A stretch of 64,000 nucleotides of DNA, from positions 372,001 through 436,000 of the forward strand of contig NZ_FNGY01000004.1 in NCBI RefSeq assembly GCF_900103665.1, read 5' to 3'. The number at the start of each line of letters is the position of its first letter. Position 1 is the first letter of the stretch. The notes beneath the pieces are model-generated. The model saw nothing but the letters and a program-made list of their open reading frames with translations. It made no database searches and was not told the DNA's origin. The stretch is from Pedobacter steynii. Lineage in GTDB: Bacteria > Bacteroidota > Bacteroidia > Sphingobacteriales > Sphingobacteriaceae. The translations under genes were made by a program, and so were the position numbers. Positions 25,670-34,763 of the stretch are shown one piece after another.

Positions 25670-28609
25670 ATGAAAGATAAGCTGGAACAGCTGGCTAAAT
25701 CCCTGGAGGGCGTCCTCCATACTGATGAGCTGACCCGGGTTTTATATGCAACAGATGCTTCTGCCTATTCGGAGATGCCATTGGCAGTAGCGATACCCCG
25801 GACCGAAGCGGACTTAAAGTCTTTAATTGCTTTTGCTAAACAACAGCAAACCTCGCTGATCCCAAGAACCGCCGGAACCTCTCTGGCCGGACAAGTGGTA
25901 GGTAGCGGTATCGTGGTTGATGTCTCAAAGCATCTGAACCAGGTCCTGGAACTGAACACGAACGAACGTTGGGTTCGTGTTCAGCCCGGAGTGGTGAGGG
26001 ATGAGCTTAACCTCTTTCTGAAATCCCATGGGCTTTTCTTTGGACCGGAGACCTCCACTGCCAACCGTGCAATGATCGGTGGTATGGTAGGCAATAATTC
26101 CTGTGGCTCCAACTCGGTGGTCTATAGAAGCACCAGGGAACACACTTTAGAAATTAAAGCCCTGCTAAGTGATGGATCAGAAGCCAGATTCGGCGCATTA
26201 AGTTTCGATCAGTTTATTGAAAAGTGCCAGGGAGAAAATCTGGAAGCAGCGCTTTACCGTTCCATACGTGCACAACTCGGCGACTACGGCAACCAACAGG
26301 AAATCAGGAAAGAGTTTCCGAAAACAAGTATAGAAAGAAGGAATACAGGCTATGCGCTTGATTTACTATTAGACTCATCTCCCTTTACCGCCGGAACTGA
26401 AGATTTTAATTTCTGTAAAATACTCTGCGGCTCGGAAGGCACATTGGCTTTTATCACCGAGATTAAGCTTAATTTAGAACAGCTGCCACCTCCGGAGACA
26501 GGCCTGCTTTGTGTTCATTTTAACTCCATTGAAGAAGCCTTAAAAGCCAATTTAATTGCCTTGAAATACCATCCCTACGCTGTTGAACTCATCGATCATT
26601 ACATTTTAGAATGTGTTGCCGGAAACCTGGAACAGGAAGTCAACAGTTTCTTTGTGAAGGGTAATCCTGCTGCCATCCTGGTTATAGAATTTTCGGCCAA
26701 TACCCATGCCCAGGTGCTGGAAACATGCAAACAATTGGAAGAAGAAATGCATTTGCTGGGGTTAGGATATCATTTCCCAATGGTTTTTGGACAGGATATA
26801 AAAAAAGTATGGTCCTTAAGAAAGGCAGGGCTTGGTTTATTAAGTAACCTGCCAGGTGATGAAAAAGCAGTTCCTGTTATTGAGGATACCGCTGTTGACG
26901 TGAACGATCTTCCTGCTTACATCAGTGAATTTAATCAGATTCTTAAAAAGCATGGGCTGCATTCTGTGCATTATGCACATGCTGGTTCAGGAGAATTACA
27001 TCTTCGGCCGATTTTGAACCTGAAGACGCAGGAAGGAAACCGGATGTTCCGGGTCATTGCAGAAGAAATCGCGGATCTGGTAAAAAAATATAAAGGATCT
27101 TTAAGCGGCGAACATGGAGATGGAAGACTTCGCGGAGAGTTTATTGAGCGGATGATCGGAATTAAAAACTATCAACTGCTAAGGGAATTAAAGGAAACCT
27201 GGGACCCGCATCATATCTTCAATCCCGGAAAGATAGTGGATACGCCACCTATGGACACGATGTTGAGGTATAAGGCCGGGCAGACCAGTCCTGTTTTTAA
27301 AACCGTATTCAAATACCAGGGTCACAATATCTTACAGCATGCTGAACAATGTAACGGATCAGGTGATTGTCGTAAGTCCCATTTGATGGGCGGTACCATG
27401 TGTCCCTCCTATATGGCCAGCCGCAATGAAAAAGATACGACACGTGCAAGAGCTAATGTATTAAGGACATTTTTAACGGGTTCTTTAAAAAACAATCCCT
27501 TTGATCATCCTGAAATCAAGGAAGTAATGGATTTATGCCTGTCTTGCAAAGGTTGCAAATCAGAATGCCCTTCCAACGTGGATATGGCTAAATTAAAAGC
27601 CGAATTTTTACAGCATTACCAGGATGCAAATGGTGTTCCGTTCAGGTCCTGGCTTATTGCCAATTATGGCCTGATTTCAAGATTCACTGCACTGATCCCT
27701 CACTTATATAATTTTGTAATGAGTGGTCGGATGACCAGTAGTATCATCAAAAAGATAGCTGGGTTTGCGGTAAAAAGAAGTATGCCGGAACTGCCCCCTC
27801 TGACGTTAAAAGCCTGGGTCAATCAGCGAAGTTCTCAAAAGAGAGACCTTCATATCAGTCAAAAAAAAGTCTATCTGTTCTGTGATGAGTTTACCAATTA
27901 TCAGGATGCCGAAATCGGCATAAAGGCTTTTTTATTACTGGAAAAACTTGGCTATGAAGTGAAGATTCCGAATCATAAAGAAAGCGGACGTGCCAGTATT
28001 TCAAAAGGATTGCTTAGAAAAGCGAAAGCCCTTGCCCAATATAACGTTGCGTCGTTAAGCGATACAATTACAGCTGACACGCCTTTAATTGGTATTGAAC
28101 CTTCAGCCATATTAACTTTCAGGGATGAATACCCGGATCTGGTAGAGGACTGCCAGCTTGCCGATGCCACAAAATTGGCTGGCAATACTTATCTGATCGA
28201 TGAATTCCTGGCAGCCGAAATGAAGGCAGAACGCATTCTAAAATCGCAGTTCAGCTTAGAGAAGAAAACGATCAGACTTCATGGACATTGTCAGCAAAAG
28301 GCTTTGGGTTTGCTTTCAGCAACCGAATTTGCGTTAGGTTTTCCGGAGGGATATGAGGTGCGAACCATACCATCAGGATGTTGTGGTATGGCAGGCTCAT
28401 TTGGTTACGAAAAAGAACACTATGACCTCTCCATGCAAATCGGCGAATTGGTTTTGTTTCCGGAAGTTAGAAAACAGGAAGCAGAGGTCATTATTGCAGC
28501 ACCCGGAACCAGCTGCAGGCATCAGATCAAAGATGGAACGGGCCGAAAAGCGGCACACACGGTGGAGATTTTATTTAATGCATTATCAGACCCTGATTTA
28601 GTTTTATAA
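25670..28609 (+). CDS. D-2-hydroxyglutarate dehydrogenase: FAD oxidase fused to Fe-S/CCG half
   Basis: 979 aa. Residues about 15-220 form a PCMH-type FAD-binding domain (IPRTAGTSLAGQVVGSGIVVD, GGMVGNNSCGSNS). Residues about 260-520 are the FAD-oxidase C-terminal domain (HYAHAGSGELHLRP, SLSGEHGDGR). An Fe-S segment follows with cysteine groups CNGSGDC and CLSCKGCKSECP, and the C-terminal third contains CCG-type motifs (LHGHCQQKAL, SGCCGMAGSFGYEKEHY). The fusion matches YdiJ-like D-2-hydroxyglutarate dehydrogenases that pass electrons to the respiratory chain. It converts the DUF1338 product to 2-oxoglutarate. Last gene of the operon, ending 6 bases inside the convergent barrel-protein gene. 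Confidence 0.9.
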   Translation: MKDKLEQLAKSLEGVLHTDELTRVLYATDASAYSEMPLAVAIPRTEADLKSLIAFAKQQQTSLIPRTAGTSLAGQVVGSGIVVDVSKHLNQVLELNTNERWVRVQPGVVRDELNLFLKSHGLFFGPETSTANRAMIGGMVGNNSCGSNSVVYRSTREHTLEIKALLSDGSEARFGALSFDQFIEKCQGENLEAALYRSIRAQLGDYGNQQEIRKEFPKTSIERRNTGYALDLLLDSSPFTAGTEDFNFCKILCGSEGTLAFITEIKLNLEQLPPPETGLLCVHFNSIEEALKANLIALKYHPYAVELIDHYILECVAGNLEQEVNSFFVKGNPAAILVIEFSANTHAQVLETCKQLEEEMHLLGLGYHFPMVFGQDIKKVWSLRKAGLGLLSNLPGDEKAVPVIEDTAVDVNDLPAYISEFNQILKKHGLHSVHYAHAGSGELHLRPILNLKTQEGNRMFRVIAEEIADLVKKYKGSLSGEHGDGRLRGEFIERMIGIKNYQLLRELKETWDPHHIFNPGKIVDTPPMDTMLRYKAGQTSPVFKTVFKYQGHNILQHAEQCNGSGDCRKSHLMGGTMCPSYMASRNEKDTTRARANVLRTFLTGSLKNNPFDHPEIKEVMDLCLSCKGCKSECPSNVDMAKLKAEFLQHYQDANGVPFRSWLIANYGLISRFTALIPHLYNFVMSGRMTSSIIKKIAGFAVKRSMPELPPLTLKAWVNQRSSQKRDLHISQKKVYLFCDEFTNYQDAEIGIKAFLLLEKLGYEVKIPNHKESGRASISKGLLRKAKALAQYNVASLSDTITADTPLIGIEPSAILTFRDEYPDLVEDCQLADATKLAGNTYLIDEFLAAEMKAERILKSQFSLEKKTIRLHGHCQQKALGLLSATEFALGFPEGYEVRTIPSGCCGMAGSFGYEKEHYDLSMQIGELVLFPEVRKQEAEVIIAAPGTSCRHQIKDGTGRKAAHTVEILFNALSDPDLVL

Positions 28610-29752
28610 CTTCAGTTTGCTAAAGCTCATGAACACGGAAACACCCGTAGAGTTCAGGCGGATGTCGTAATTCCCTATTCCCGTCAATGGCAATTTGACA
28701 AATGGCTGTACTCCGATGCTCAACGATGAATTTATTTTTCGCTCCACACTTACCGACAGGTTGGCCACACCAAAAAGATGCTGATTCTGGTTGCTGACCT
28801 CGACCCTTGAAGCACTGCGATCAGGGCCACTCGTTAAGTCATAACGCTCATTTAACATCAGGTAACTTGATAGCCCAGTGTTCACACTTATCGAAAGTTT
28901 TCGTTTTTTGAACACCTGATAATTCACATTCAAAGGAATATCCAATACCCTGCAATCTGCATTCACCTCCCAGGATTGATTCCCATATCCGTTATTGATT
29001 GCGGCAGGACCAGCTGAGTTGTACAGCTTCTTCGCGTAAATCACTCCGGTGCTTACACTTATCTTCCTGCTAAGCGGATAAGTTACCAGCAGTCCGATGT
29101 TCGTACTGACCTTTGAGGACAGGTTAGCGCCGGTTCCGGAAATGTCCGGAGCCGCCATGATGCTGAACGTTAAACCGGAACGCTTTACATTGGCATATAC
29201 GGGCACTTTAGCCCCAGTATGTACCCCAACGTAGGCTTCCGCTGCTTTCATCGGAATAAATTGTGCCGTATCGCCCTTAGGTCCGCTTAACTGAAAATCA
29301 GAAGCCAGAACATTTGCAGGCAAGGGATTCGTTGACACCAATTGAATTTTTGATGCTCCAGGCTCCCCTATTTGATTGCCGGACTCCAGTCCGTTTATAC
29401 TTTTATTGCGATGCACTTCTTTATTACTATGCGCTGCCAGGGCTATGCTGCTCTTATCTACCGGCTCTTCTGTATGAACCCGTTTTTCTACCGTTTCTTT
29501 GTTTGGGTTCTGGGTTTTAGCTTTTAGCAATTTTTTGTTTACAGGTTCCTCTTCCAACAGGATAGTAAACAGGAAAATCAATACTGTGGCTGCAATACCG
29601 GCGCCAACAAACCACCAAACCGGCAGCATGCGTCTCTTCTCATGGGCATCAAGCTTTTTGGACATCTTCTCCCAATCCATTTCGTTGAAAGGAATTTCTG
29701 GATCACCTAGTCCAGCTTTAAACAACTGGTCTATGTTATGCTCGTCTTTCAT
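28604..29752 (-). CDS. Membrane-spanning protein with cytoplasmic anti-sigma-like head and outer-membrane-barrel-like C-terminus
   Basis: 382 aa. The N-terminal 42 residues are charged and likely cytoplasmic, with no zinc-binding HxxxCxxC. One hydrophobic helix follows (about 43-65; LPVWWFVGAGIAATVLIFLF). Then comes a low-complexity linker, and from about residue 190 a series of amphipathic beta strands typical of small outer-membrane barrels (SGLTFSIMAAPDISG, PLSRKISVSTGVIYAKK, terminal STGVSVFMSFSKLKL). Its start overlaps the end of the ECF sigma gene by 17 bases, suggesting it restrains that sigma. It could sense the envelope state directly, but the barrel-like part may simply be a periplasmic beta domain. 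Convergent with the lysine operon. Confidence 0.6.
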   Translation of the reverse strand: MKDEHNIDQLFKAGLGDPEIPFNEMDWEKMSKKLDAHEKRRMLPVWWFVGAGIAATVLIFLFTILLEEEPVNKKLLKAKTQNPNKETVEKRVHTEEPVDKSSIALAAHSNKEVHRNKSINGLESGNQIGEPGASKIQLVSTNPLPANVLASDFQLSGPKGDTAQFIPMKAAEAYVGVHTGAKVPVYANVKRSGLTFSIMAAPDISGTGANLSSKVSTNIGLLVTYPLSRKISVSTGVIYAKKLYNSAGPAAINNGYGNQSWEVNADCRVLDIPLNVNYQVFKKRKLSISVNTGLSSYLMLNERYDLTSGPDRSASRVEVSNQNQHLFGVANLSVSVERKINSSLSIGVQPFVKLPLTGIGNYDIRLNSTGVSVFMSFSKLKL

Positions 29753-30323
29753 TTACGCTGATGTTTTTATCTCTCGCTATTACAATGTTTAATCCTGTTT
29801 CGGCCTGATCTTTTGCGGCCAGCATTTCCTGCAATTTCTGCCTTGCTCTGAATAAATTTGATTTCGATGTTCCTGTGGATATGTTTAATGTCTCGGCAAT
29901 CTCTTCATGTGAATACCCGTCTATCGCATACAAATTAAAGACGATACGGTAAGCGGGAGAAAGGGTTTGAATCAGGCTCAAAAGGTCATCATAGGCCAAC
30001 TGGTCGTAAACTGCTGCTCCCTGACCAATATGTACATGCTCGTTAATGTCATCATGATCTGAAAACCGCAGTTTCATGCGATAGTGATCGATTGCCGTGT
30101 TGGCCGTAATCTTCGCCATCCATGCTTTAAAAGGTTTACTGGGATCGTACTTTTCAATGTGGTTAAATGCTTTGAGGAATGCATTGTTCAGCACCTCTGC
30201 GGCATCTGCATCATTTACTGCGTAACGCTTACAAATACCCATGCAATAGCTATAGAGTTCTTTATAGAGCAGATACTGACTGGATCTGTCTTTCCGAATA
30301 CACCCTTTAATAATCTCCTGCAC
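29736..30323 (-). CDS. ECF-type RNA polymerase sigma factor
   Basis: 195 aa. Region 2 (about residues 20-90; DADAAEVLNNAFLKAFNHIEKYDPSKPFKAWMAKITANTAIDHYR) and region 4 (about 115-165; LIQTLSPAYRIVFNLYAIDGYSHEEIAETLNISTGTSKSNLFRAR) are both complete. No extra C-terminal domain is present. It is cotranscribed with the overlapping membrane protein, its likely anti-sigma factor. The target regulon is unknown; the divergent cytochrome/YceI/DUF5777 operon 234 bases away is a reasonable candidate. Confidence 0.94.
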   Translation of the reverse strand: MQEIIKGCIRKDRSSQYLLYKELYSYCMGICKRYAVNDADAAEVLNNAFLKAFNHIEKYDPSKPFKAWMAKITANTAIDHYRMKLRFSDHDDINEHVHIGQGAAVYDQLAYDDLLSLIQTLSPAYRIVFNLYAIDGYSHEEIAETLNISTGTSKSNLFRARQKLQEMLAAKDQAETGLNIVIARDKNISVNERRA

Positions 30324-30557
30324 CTAAATAAATGTAATTACCTTTTTTAACCTGACCATTTTCTACTTCCTCATACGATGCAAACCGACAAAAGGTTGCG
30401 CAAGGTAAGAAAAATATATTTTTCGTCATCTATCAAACTGATACACAGATTATTATTTTATTTCCCAAAGTATAATTCAAACCCGCAAGCAACCATTATT
30501 CCTGGCTCCGCGTATCACTTATAATTAAACACATCTTTCACCTTAAACTATCCCCCT

Positions 30558-30920
30558 ATGAAGCATCGTATGGTCTACCTGACCCTGACCGTAATGTACC
30601 TGCTGTTGCTCAGCTGTTCTAAAAGACAAGCTGCAGAAATGGCACCAACACCGCCCGTTACCCCCGAAAAACCGGAAACAGCAGTAACTTATACCAATTT
30701 CGCCCAGGCACTCTTTCAAACCAAATGTGGCGGATGTCACAGTGCGGGAAGAGGCGCAGCAGCCATCTGGACTTTCAATGGACTGGCTTCTATTACCACC
30801 AACCAGAGCAGGATCCGGCAAGCGGTATTGGTCAATAAATCCATGCCTTTGGGAAGAACACTGTCTGCCGAAGAGCTGAAATCTCTACAAGAATGGTTCG
30901 ATAAAAACATGCCTGAATAA
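30558..30920 (+). CDS. Small c-type cytochrome lipoprotein
   Basis: 120 aa. The signal peptide ends in a lipobox (LLLLSCSK), so the protein is membrane-anchored. After a Pro-rich linker there is a heme-attachment motif CGGCHS, with a likely distal Met in SMPLGRTLSAEE; the domain is the size of a class I cytochrome c. It would carry electrons in the periplasm. First gene of a three-gene operon with a YceI-like protein (11-base gap) and a DUF5777 barrel. Confidence 0.88.
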   Translation: MKHRMVYLTLTVMYLLLLSCSKRQAAEMAPTPPVTPEKPETAVTYTNFAQALFQTKCGGCHSAGRGAAAIWTFNGLASITTNQSRIRQAVLVNKSMPLGRTLSAEELKSLQEWFDKNMPE

Positions 30921-30931
30921 CCTGAACTATC

Positions 30932-31477
30932 ATGAAAAACACCTGTCTTTTTATGCTATTTATCCTCCTCAGCTGTTCGGTAAATGCACAACAAATCCTG
31001 ATCTGCAACAATGCAAAAGCCTCTTTTTTCTCCAGCACGGTCATGGAAGACATTGAGGGAAAAAGTGCTGCCGGAGGCTCCGTAATTGATACCAAATCCG
31101 GCAACATCATTTTCAAAGTTAAGAACACCTCCTTTCAGTTTAAAAAGAAACTGATGCAGGAGCATTTCAATGAAAACTACATGGAGTCCGACAAGTATCC
31201 GGTGTCTGAATTTAAGGGAACCATTAAAGGGCCGGTCAATATGGATGTTGATGGAACCTACAAAGTCAGCATCGAAGGCAACCTGAACATTCACGGGATC
31301 AGCAAAGCTTACAAAACCCAGGCCGACCTGGTTGTCGGTAAGGGAATGCTAAATGCCAACGCAGTCTTTAAAGTAAAAATTGCCGACCATGGTATTGAGA
31401 TCCCAACACTTGTATTTAAAAACATTGCTGAGTACGTTGAAGTTCGTATTCAGGCCACCTATTTACCTAAAAAATAA
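30932..31477 (+). CDS. YceI-family periplasmic lipid-binding-like protein
   Basis: 181 aa with a signal peptide (residues 1-20; the SCSVNAQQ end allows signal peptidase I, and a lipobox reading is possible). The remainder matches the YceI fold, a lipocalin-like barrel for isoprenoid-type ligands: MESDKYPVSEFKGTI, VEGNLNIHG-like GNLNIHGISK, and a final strand pattern. YceI proteins are often linked to redox or polyisoprenoid carriers, consistent with the adjacent cytochrome. Its TAA stop overlaps the next ATG by one base. Confidence 0.85.
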   Translation: MKNTCLFMLFILLSCSVNAQQILICNNAKASFFSSTVMEDIEGKSAAGGSVIDTKSGNIIFKVKNTSFQFKKKLMQEHFNENYMESDKYPVSEFKGTIKGPVNMDVDGTYKVSIEGNLNIHGISKAYKTQADLVVGKGMLNANAVFKVKIADHGIEIPTLVFKNIAEYVEVRIQATYLPKK

Positions 31478-32430
31478 TGAAGACAAAAATAATTAAATCC
31501 CGGTTACTCGTTTTTTCCGCCCTGTTGTTGTTAACCGGGCAGGCCGCATTTTCACAGGAAGAGCTCGAAAAAGAACTGGCAGTTCCGGCTGCTGGCAGGG
31601 AGAAAGTAAGTGCTACTTTCAAATCAACCAAGCTGATCAACGGACATACCAATGAAACCCTTTTCAAGAATGAACTGGATTTTAAAGTAGACCATCGTTT
31701 TGGCGATATTGCCGGCAGTAACGGCGGAATCAGGAAGTTTTTCGGCCTGGACAATTCAACGGATGTCCGGATTGGATTTGAATATGGGCTAACCGATAAC
31801 CTGACCATAGGCCTGGCCAGAGCAAAGGGCGCAACTGCGGTACAACAGCTGTATGAAGGAAGCATTAAATATCGCTTACTTCAGCAAACTACAGACAACC
31901 ACATTCCATTTGCAGTGACGCTGTTCGGCAGCAATACCATTGCCGCGGTAACGGCGAACAAGGATGATGCCTCCTCGCCTATCGCTTACAATGGCTTCAA
32001 AGACCGCCAGAACTGGGTGGCGCAAATTATCCTGGCCAGGAAATTCAGCTCCAACCTCTCCTTTACGCTTACACCTAGTTATGTACACCGGAATTTCACA
32101 GCCTTCCGTGATCAGAACGACATGTTTGCCATTGGTGTAGGTGGAAGATTTAAATTTACCCGCCGGATGGCACTGGTAGTAGATTACTTTTTGCCGTTCA
32201 GGGATAAGTCGGACAAAGCTTATCTGGAGCAGGTTACGGCTACCAAATTTTATAACCCCTTAGGTGTAGGACTGGAAATGGAGACCGGCGGACACGTATT
32301 CCACCTGAACTTCACAAATGCAACCGGTATTCAGGAGATGCAGTTTATTCCGCAAACGACCAGTTCATGGCTCAAAGGACAGTACCGCTGGGGATTCAGT
32401 ATTTCCAGAAGGTTCTCTTTTGCACACTAA
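31477..32430 (+). CDS. DUF5777-type outer-membrane beta-barrel protein
   Basis: 317 aa with a signal peptide ending in AAFSQ. The body is a run of alternating-hydrophobicity strands with aromatic ends (VDHRFGDIAGSNGGIRKFFGLDNSTDVRIGFEYGLTDNLTIGLAR; FKFTRRMALVVDYFLPF; terminal RWGFSISRRFSF). The DHRFGD and FGLDNSTDVRIG phrases are what I associate with DUF5777 in Bacteroidota. Function unknown; it probably sits in the outer membrane and works with the cytochrome and YceI-like proteins it is translationally linked to. A strong terminator follows. Confidence 0.8.
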   Translation: MKTKIIKSRLLVFSALLLLTGQAAFSQEELEKELAVPAAGREKVSATFKSTKLINGHTNETLFKNELDFKVDHRFGDIAGSNGGIRKFFGLDNSTDVRIGFEYGLTDNLTIGLARAKGATAVQQLYEGSIKYRLLQQTTDNHIPFAVTLFGSNTIAAVTANKDDASSPIAYNGFKDRQNWVAQIILARKFSSNLSFTLTPSYVHRNFTAFRDQNDMFAIGVGGRFKFTRRMALVVDYFLPFRDKSDKAYLEQVTATKFYNPLGVGLEMETGGHVFHLNFTNATGIQEMQFIPQTTSSWLKGQYRWGFSISRRFSFAH

Positions 32431-32506
32431 GTTTTGAGGTCAATGATAAATTCAATTTATCAGCCTGGACATTCATTAAATGATAAAAATTAGCTGCACA
32501 TAAAAA

Positions 32507-32537
32507 AACGGCCCTGCAATGGCATTGCAGGGCCGTT
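32507..32537. terminator. Bidirectional intrinsic terminator
   Basis: Fourteen-base perfect arms (32507-32520 and 32524-32537; AACGGCCCTGCAAT) close a three-base loop. The leftward side is flanked by an A run that reads as T in that strand. It lies between the convergent DUF5777 and alpha/beta-hydrolase genes and should stop both. Confidence 0.9.
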
Positions 32538-32554
32538 ATCATGAATAACGTTCT

Positions 32555-33376
32555 TTAAGCCTGAATAAAAGCCAAAAGGTCGGCGTTGATCGTTGCCGCT
32601 TCTGTAGTTGGCATTCCATGAGGAAAGCCAGGATAAGAAATCAGTTTTCCATCTTTTACCAGCTTCACCGCTTTTGCTCCGGTCAATGCGATTGGAACGA
32701 TCTGATCGTCTTCCCCATGCATCACCAATACCGGAATAGCTACACTTTTCAGGTCTTCTGTAAAATCTGTTTCAGAGAAAGCTTTGATGCAATCATAATG
32801 CGCTTTTATTCCGCCCATCATGCCCTGACGCCACCAGTTTTCTTTGATGCCTTCAGAGACCTTTGCTCCTTCACGGTTATAGCCATAAAATGCAGTGGTA
32901 AAATCCTTGAAGTATTGAGGTCTTTGCGTTGCTGTTCCCTGACGGATTTCGTCGAATACAGTCATTGGAATACCTTCAGGATTGCTTTCCGTTTGCGCCA
33001 TAATTGGGGTAACGGCACTCACCAGTACCGCTTTGGCCACACGGCCTTTGCCATATTTAGCGACATAACGGATCACTTCACCACCACCGGTAGAATGTCC
33101 AACATGGATGGCATCTTTCAAGTCAAGTGCTGCTGTTAATTCCGCAACATCTGCTGCATAAGTATCCATGTCGTGACCAATTGCCGTTTGGGAAGACCTT
33201 CCATGTCCCCTGCGGTCATGTGCGATCACCCTGAACCCTTTATCCAGGAAAAACATCATCTGTGCGTCCCAGTCGTCGCTTGACAAAGGCCAGCCGTGAT
33301 GAAAAACGATCGGTTGTCCTGTACCCCAATCTTTGTAATAAATTTCTGTACCGTCTTTAACTGTGATTTTGTTCAT
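32555..33376 (-). CDS. Alpha/beta hydrolase, non-heme chloroperoxidase-like
   Basis: 273 aa, no signal peptide. The nucleophile elbow GHSTGGGEV, the acid in MHGEDDQIVP and the late His in FPHGMP complete the triad. The opening DGTEIYYKDWGTGQPIVFHHGWPLSSDDWD is typical of the bacterial haloperoxidase/arylesterase group. These enzymes hydrolyse esters and can form peracids; the in vivo substrate is unclear. It is the last gene of the nine-gene leftward operon (56-base gap from TMEM175), ending at the terminator. Confidence 0.92.
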   Translation of the reverse strand: MNKITVKDGTEIYYKDWGTGQPIVFHHGWPLSSDDWDAQMMFFLDKGFRVIAHDRRGHGRSSQTAIGHDMDTYAADVAELTAALDLKDAIHVGHSTGGGEVIRYVAKYGKGRVAKAVLVSAVTPIMAQTESNPEGIPMTVFDEIRQGTATQRPQYFKDFTTAFYGYNREGAKVSEGIKENWWRQGMMGGIKAHYDCIKAFSETDFTEDLKSVAIPVLVMHGEDDQIVPIALTGAKAVKLVKDGKLISYPGFPHGMPTTEAATINADLLAFIQA

Positions 33377-33432
33377 GTTCTTTGATTTAATTTTAGGTAA
33401 TTAATAATATGATTTGTTGATTTACTGACGAA

Positions 33433-34071
33433 TTAGCGATTGATCAGCACTTTTTTTGAGGAGATGGCCCAGTAGATCCATAGCAAAACGCAGATCAGCA
33501 GTGCCGACACCGGAAAGTAGAAGGACAGGATAAAAGCAGCAATATAAGTCGGCAAACCGTACAGGTAATTGTTTCTGATTCCCAGAATTGCGGCTTCTGT
33601 AAGTCCCGGTCTTAACAGCTTTCTGTCCCGGCAAGCTAAAAACCACAACAGGTTATAAGAAAGGTTCACCAGCACAAACATTCCGGTATAAATACTAATC
33701 ACAAGTTGTTGCGAATCCGTATCGTAAAACCCTGCCAGCAAGGAACTGGGATAGGAAACACAGCAGACCAGGAAAAGAATCAGCCCGTTGGCAAACATGA
33801 TTCCTGTATTTCTCCGGTAAATCTGTTTGAACAGTTTATGGTGGTTCACCCACATGATGAAGATACTGAAAAAGGAAATGACAAATGCAATGTATACCGG
33901 CCATTGTGCCATCAATTTAGCGGCTAAAACCGAGGGAACTACAGCTTCCCCAAGCTCCGGAACACGCAGTTCCAGCACCAGCAAAGTCATGGCAATTGCA
34001 AATACCCCGTCACTGAATGCCTCTATTCTTGCCGTTTCTTTTTCCACCATCAGCTCTTCTTTATCCTTCAT
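33433..34071 (-). CDS. TMEM175-family potassium channel-like membrane protein
   Basis: 212 aa with six predicted hydrophobic helices. The first helix carries the family signature RIEAFSDGVFAIAMTLLVLEL, matching the FSDGVFA filter-helix motif of bacterial TMEM175 proteins, which form tetrameric K+ channels. Met8 is an alternative start. One base separates it from the DUF1275 gene. Channel activity is inferred from family. Confidence 0.88.
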   Translation of the reverse strand: MKDKEELMVEKETARIEAFSDGVFAIAMTLLVLELRVPELGEAVVPSVLAAKLMAQWPVYIAFVISFFSIFIMWVNHHKLFKQIYRRNTGIMFANGLILFLVCCVSYPSSLLAGFYDTDSQQLVISIYTGMFVLVNLSYNLLWFLACRDRKLLRPGLTEAAILGIRNNYLYGLPTYIAAFILSFYFPVSALLICVLLWIYWAISSKKVLINR

Positions 34072-34072
34072 T

Positions 34073-34753
34073 CTACTTTATATCCTGATCTGGTTTGGTG
34101 GTAAAATAACAGATCACCATGGCAATGCCAGGCAAGACAACGCCTGCCAGTCCAAAAACCTTGCCCACATAGGCGCCCAAAACACAGCCCAATAAAAACC
34201 CACCCAGGGTAACCAGGCCTTTTTTCAAACCTGTCAGGTAGCTGAGGTCTGCAAAGCCGCTGCCCAGCAAAGCGCCCAGGTCGAGTGAAAACTGGGTCAC
34301 ATTGCCCGTCATCATCGTAGTAGGTCCATGGGTTTCCTTTACATAGAGTTTTCCGAATGCATTCTGGAATCCCATCGCAAAAACAATCATCATCGTCACC
34401 ACATACATTTGAACGGTCAGCAGTTGTGCTCCTGCCTCTGCTGAACTATAGGCCAGTATACCCGCAAGAATCAGGATGATCCCTTCACAACAAAGCAGAA
34501 AATGGTTATTTTTGAACCTCGATGAAATCCATCCGCCCACAATTACAGCGAGCACAAACACCGGAAAAGTGATTAATTTGATCCAGTCTTCCGGTCCTGC
34601 GCCTTTGATCATCTGGTAGGCAAATACGATAAAGTTTCCGGTGACATGAGCCGAAAAAATCCGGTCTGCCGCCACGAAAGTAATCGTATCACAAAAGCCT
34701 GCAATTGCGGTCAGTAGCAGGGTGACGAAATTGATGTTTTTACCGGTTTCCAT
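34073..34753 (-). CDS. DUF1275/YoaK-family membrane protein
   Basis: 226 aa with about six transmembrane helices. The features AIAGFCDTITFVAADRIFSAHVTGNFIVFA, FAMGFQNAFGKLYVKETHGPTTMMTGNVTQFSLDLG and the Gly-rich helices fit DUF1275, whose members have no settled function (transporter-like). It sits in a compact stretch of the operon between dps (10 bases) and TMEM175 (1 base). Confidence 0.85.
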   Translation of the reverse strand: METGKNINFVTLLLTAIAGFCDTITFVAADRIFSAHVTGNFIVFAYQMIKGAGPEDWIKLITFPVFVLAVIVGGWISSRFKNNHFLLCCEGIILILAGILAYSSAEAGAQLLTVQMYVVTMMIVFAMGFQNAFGKLYVKETHGPTTMMTGNVTQFSLDLGALLGSGFADLSYLTGLKKGLVTLGGFLLGCVLGAYVGKVFGLAGVVLPGIAMVICYFTTKPDQDIK

Positions 34754-34763
34754 ATCGTTCTGA

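Noticed and set aside
32618..33139. 173-codon rightward open frame
   Set aside because: It is antisense to the haloperoxidase-like hydrolase, which has a full catalytic triad.
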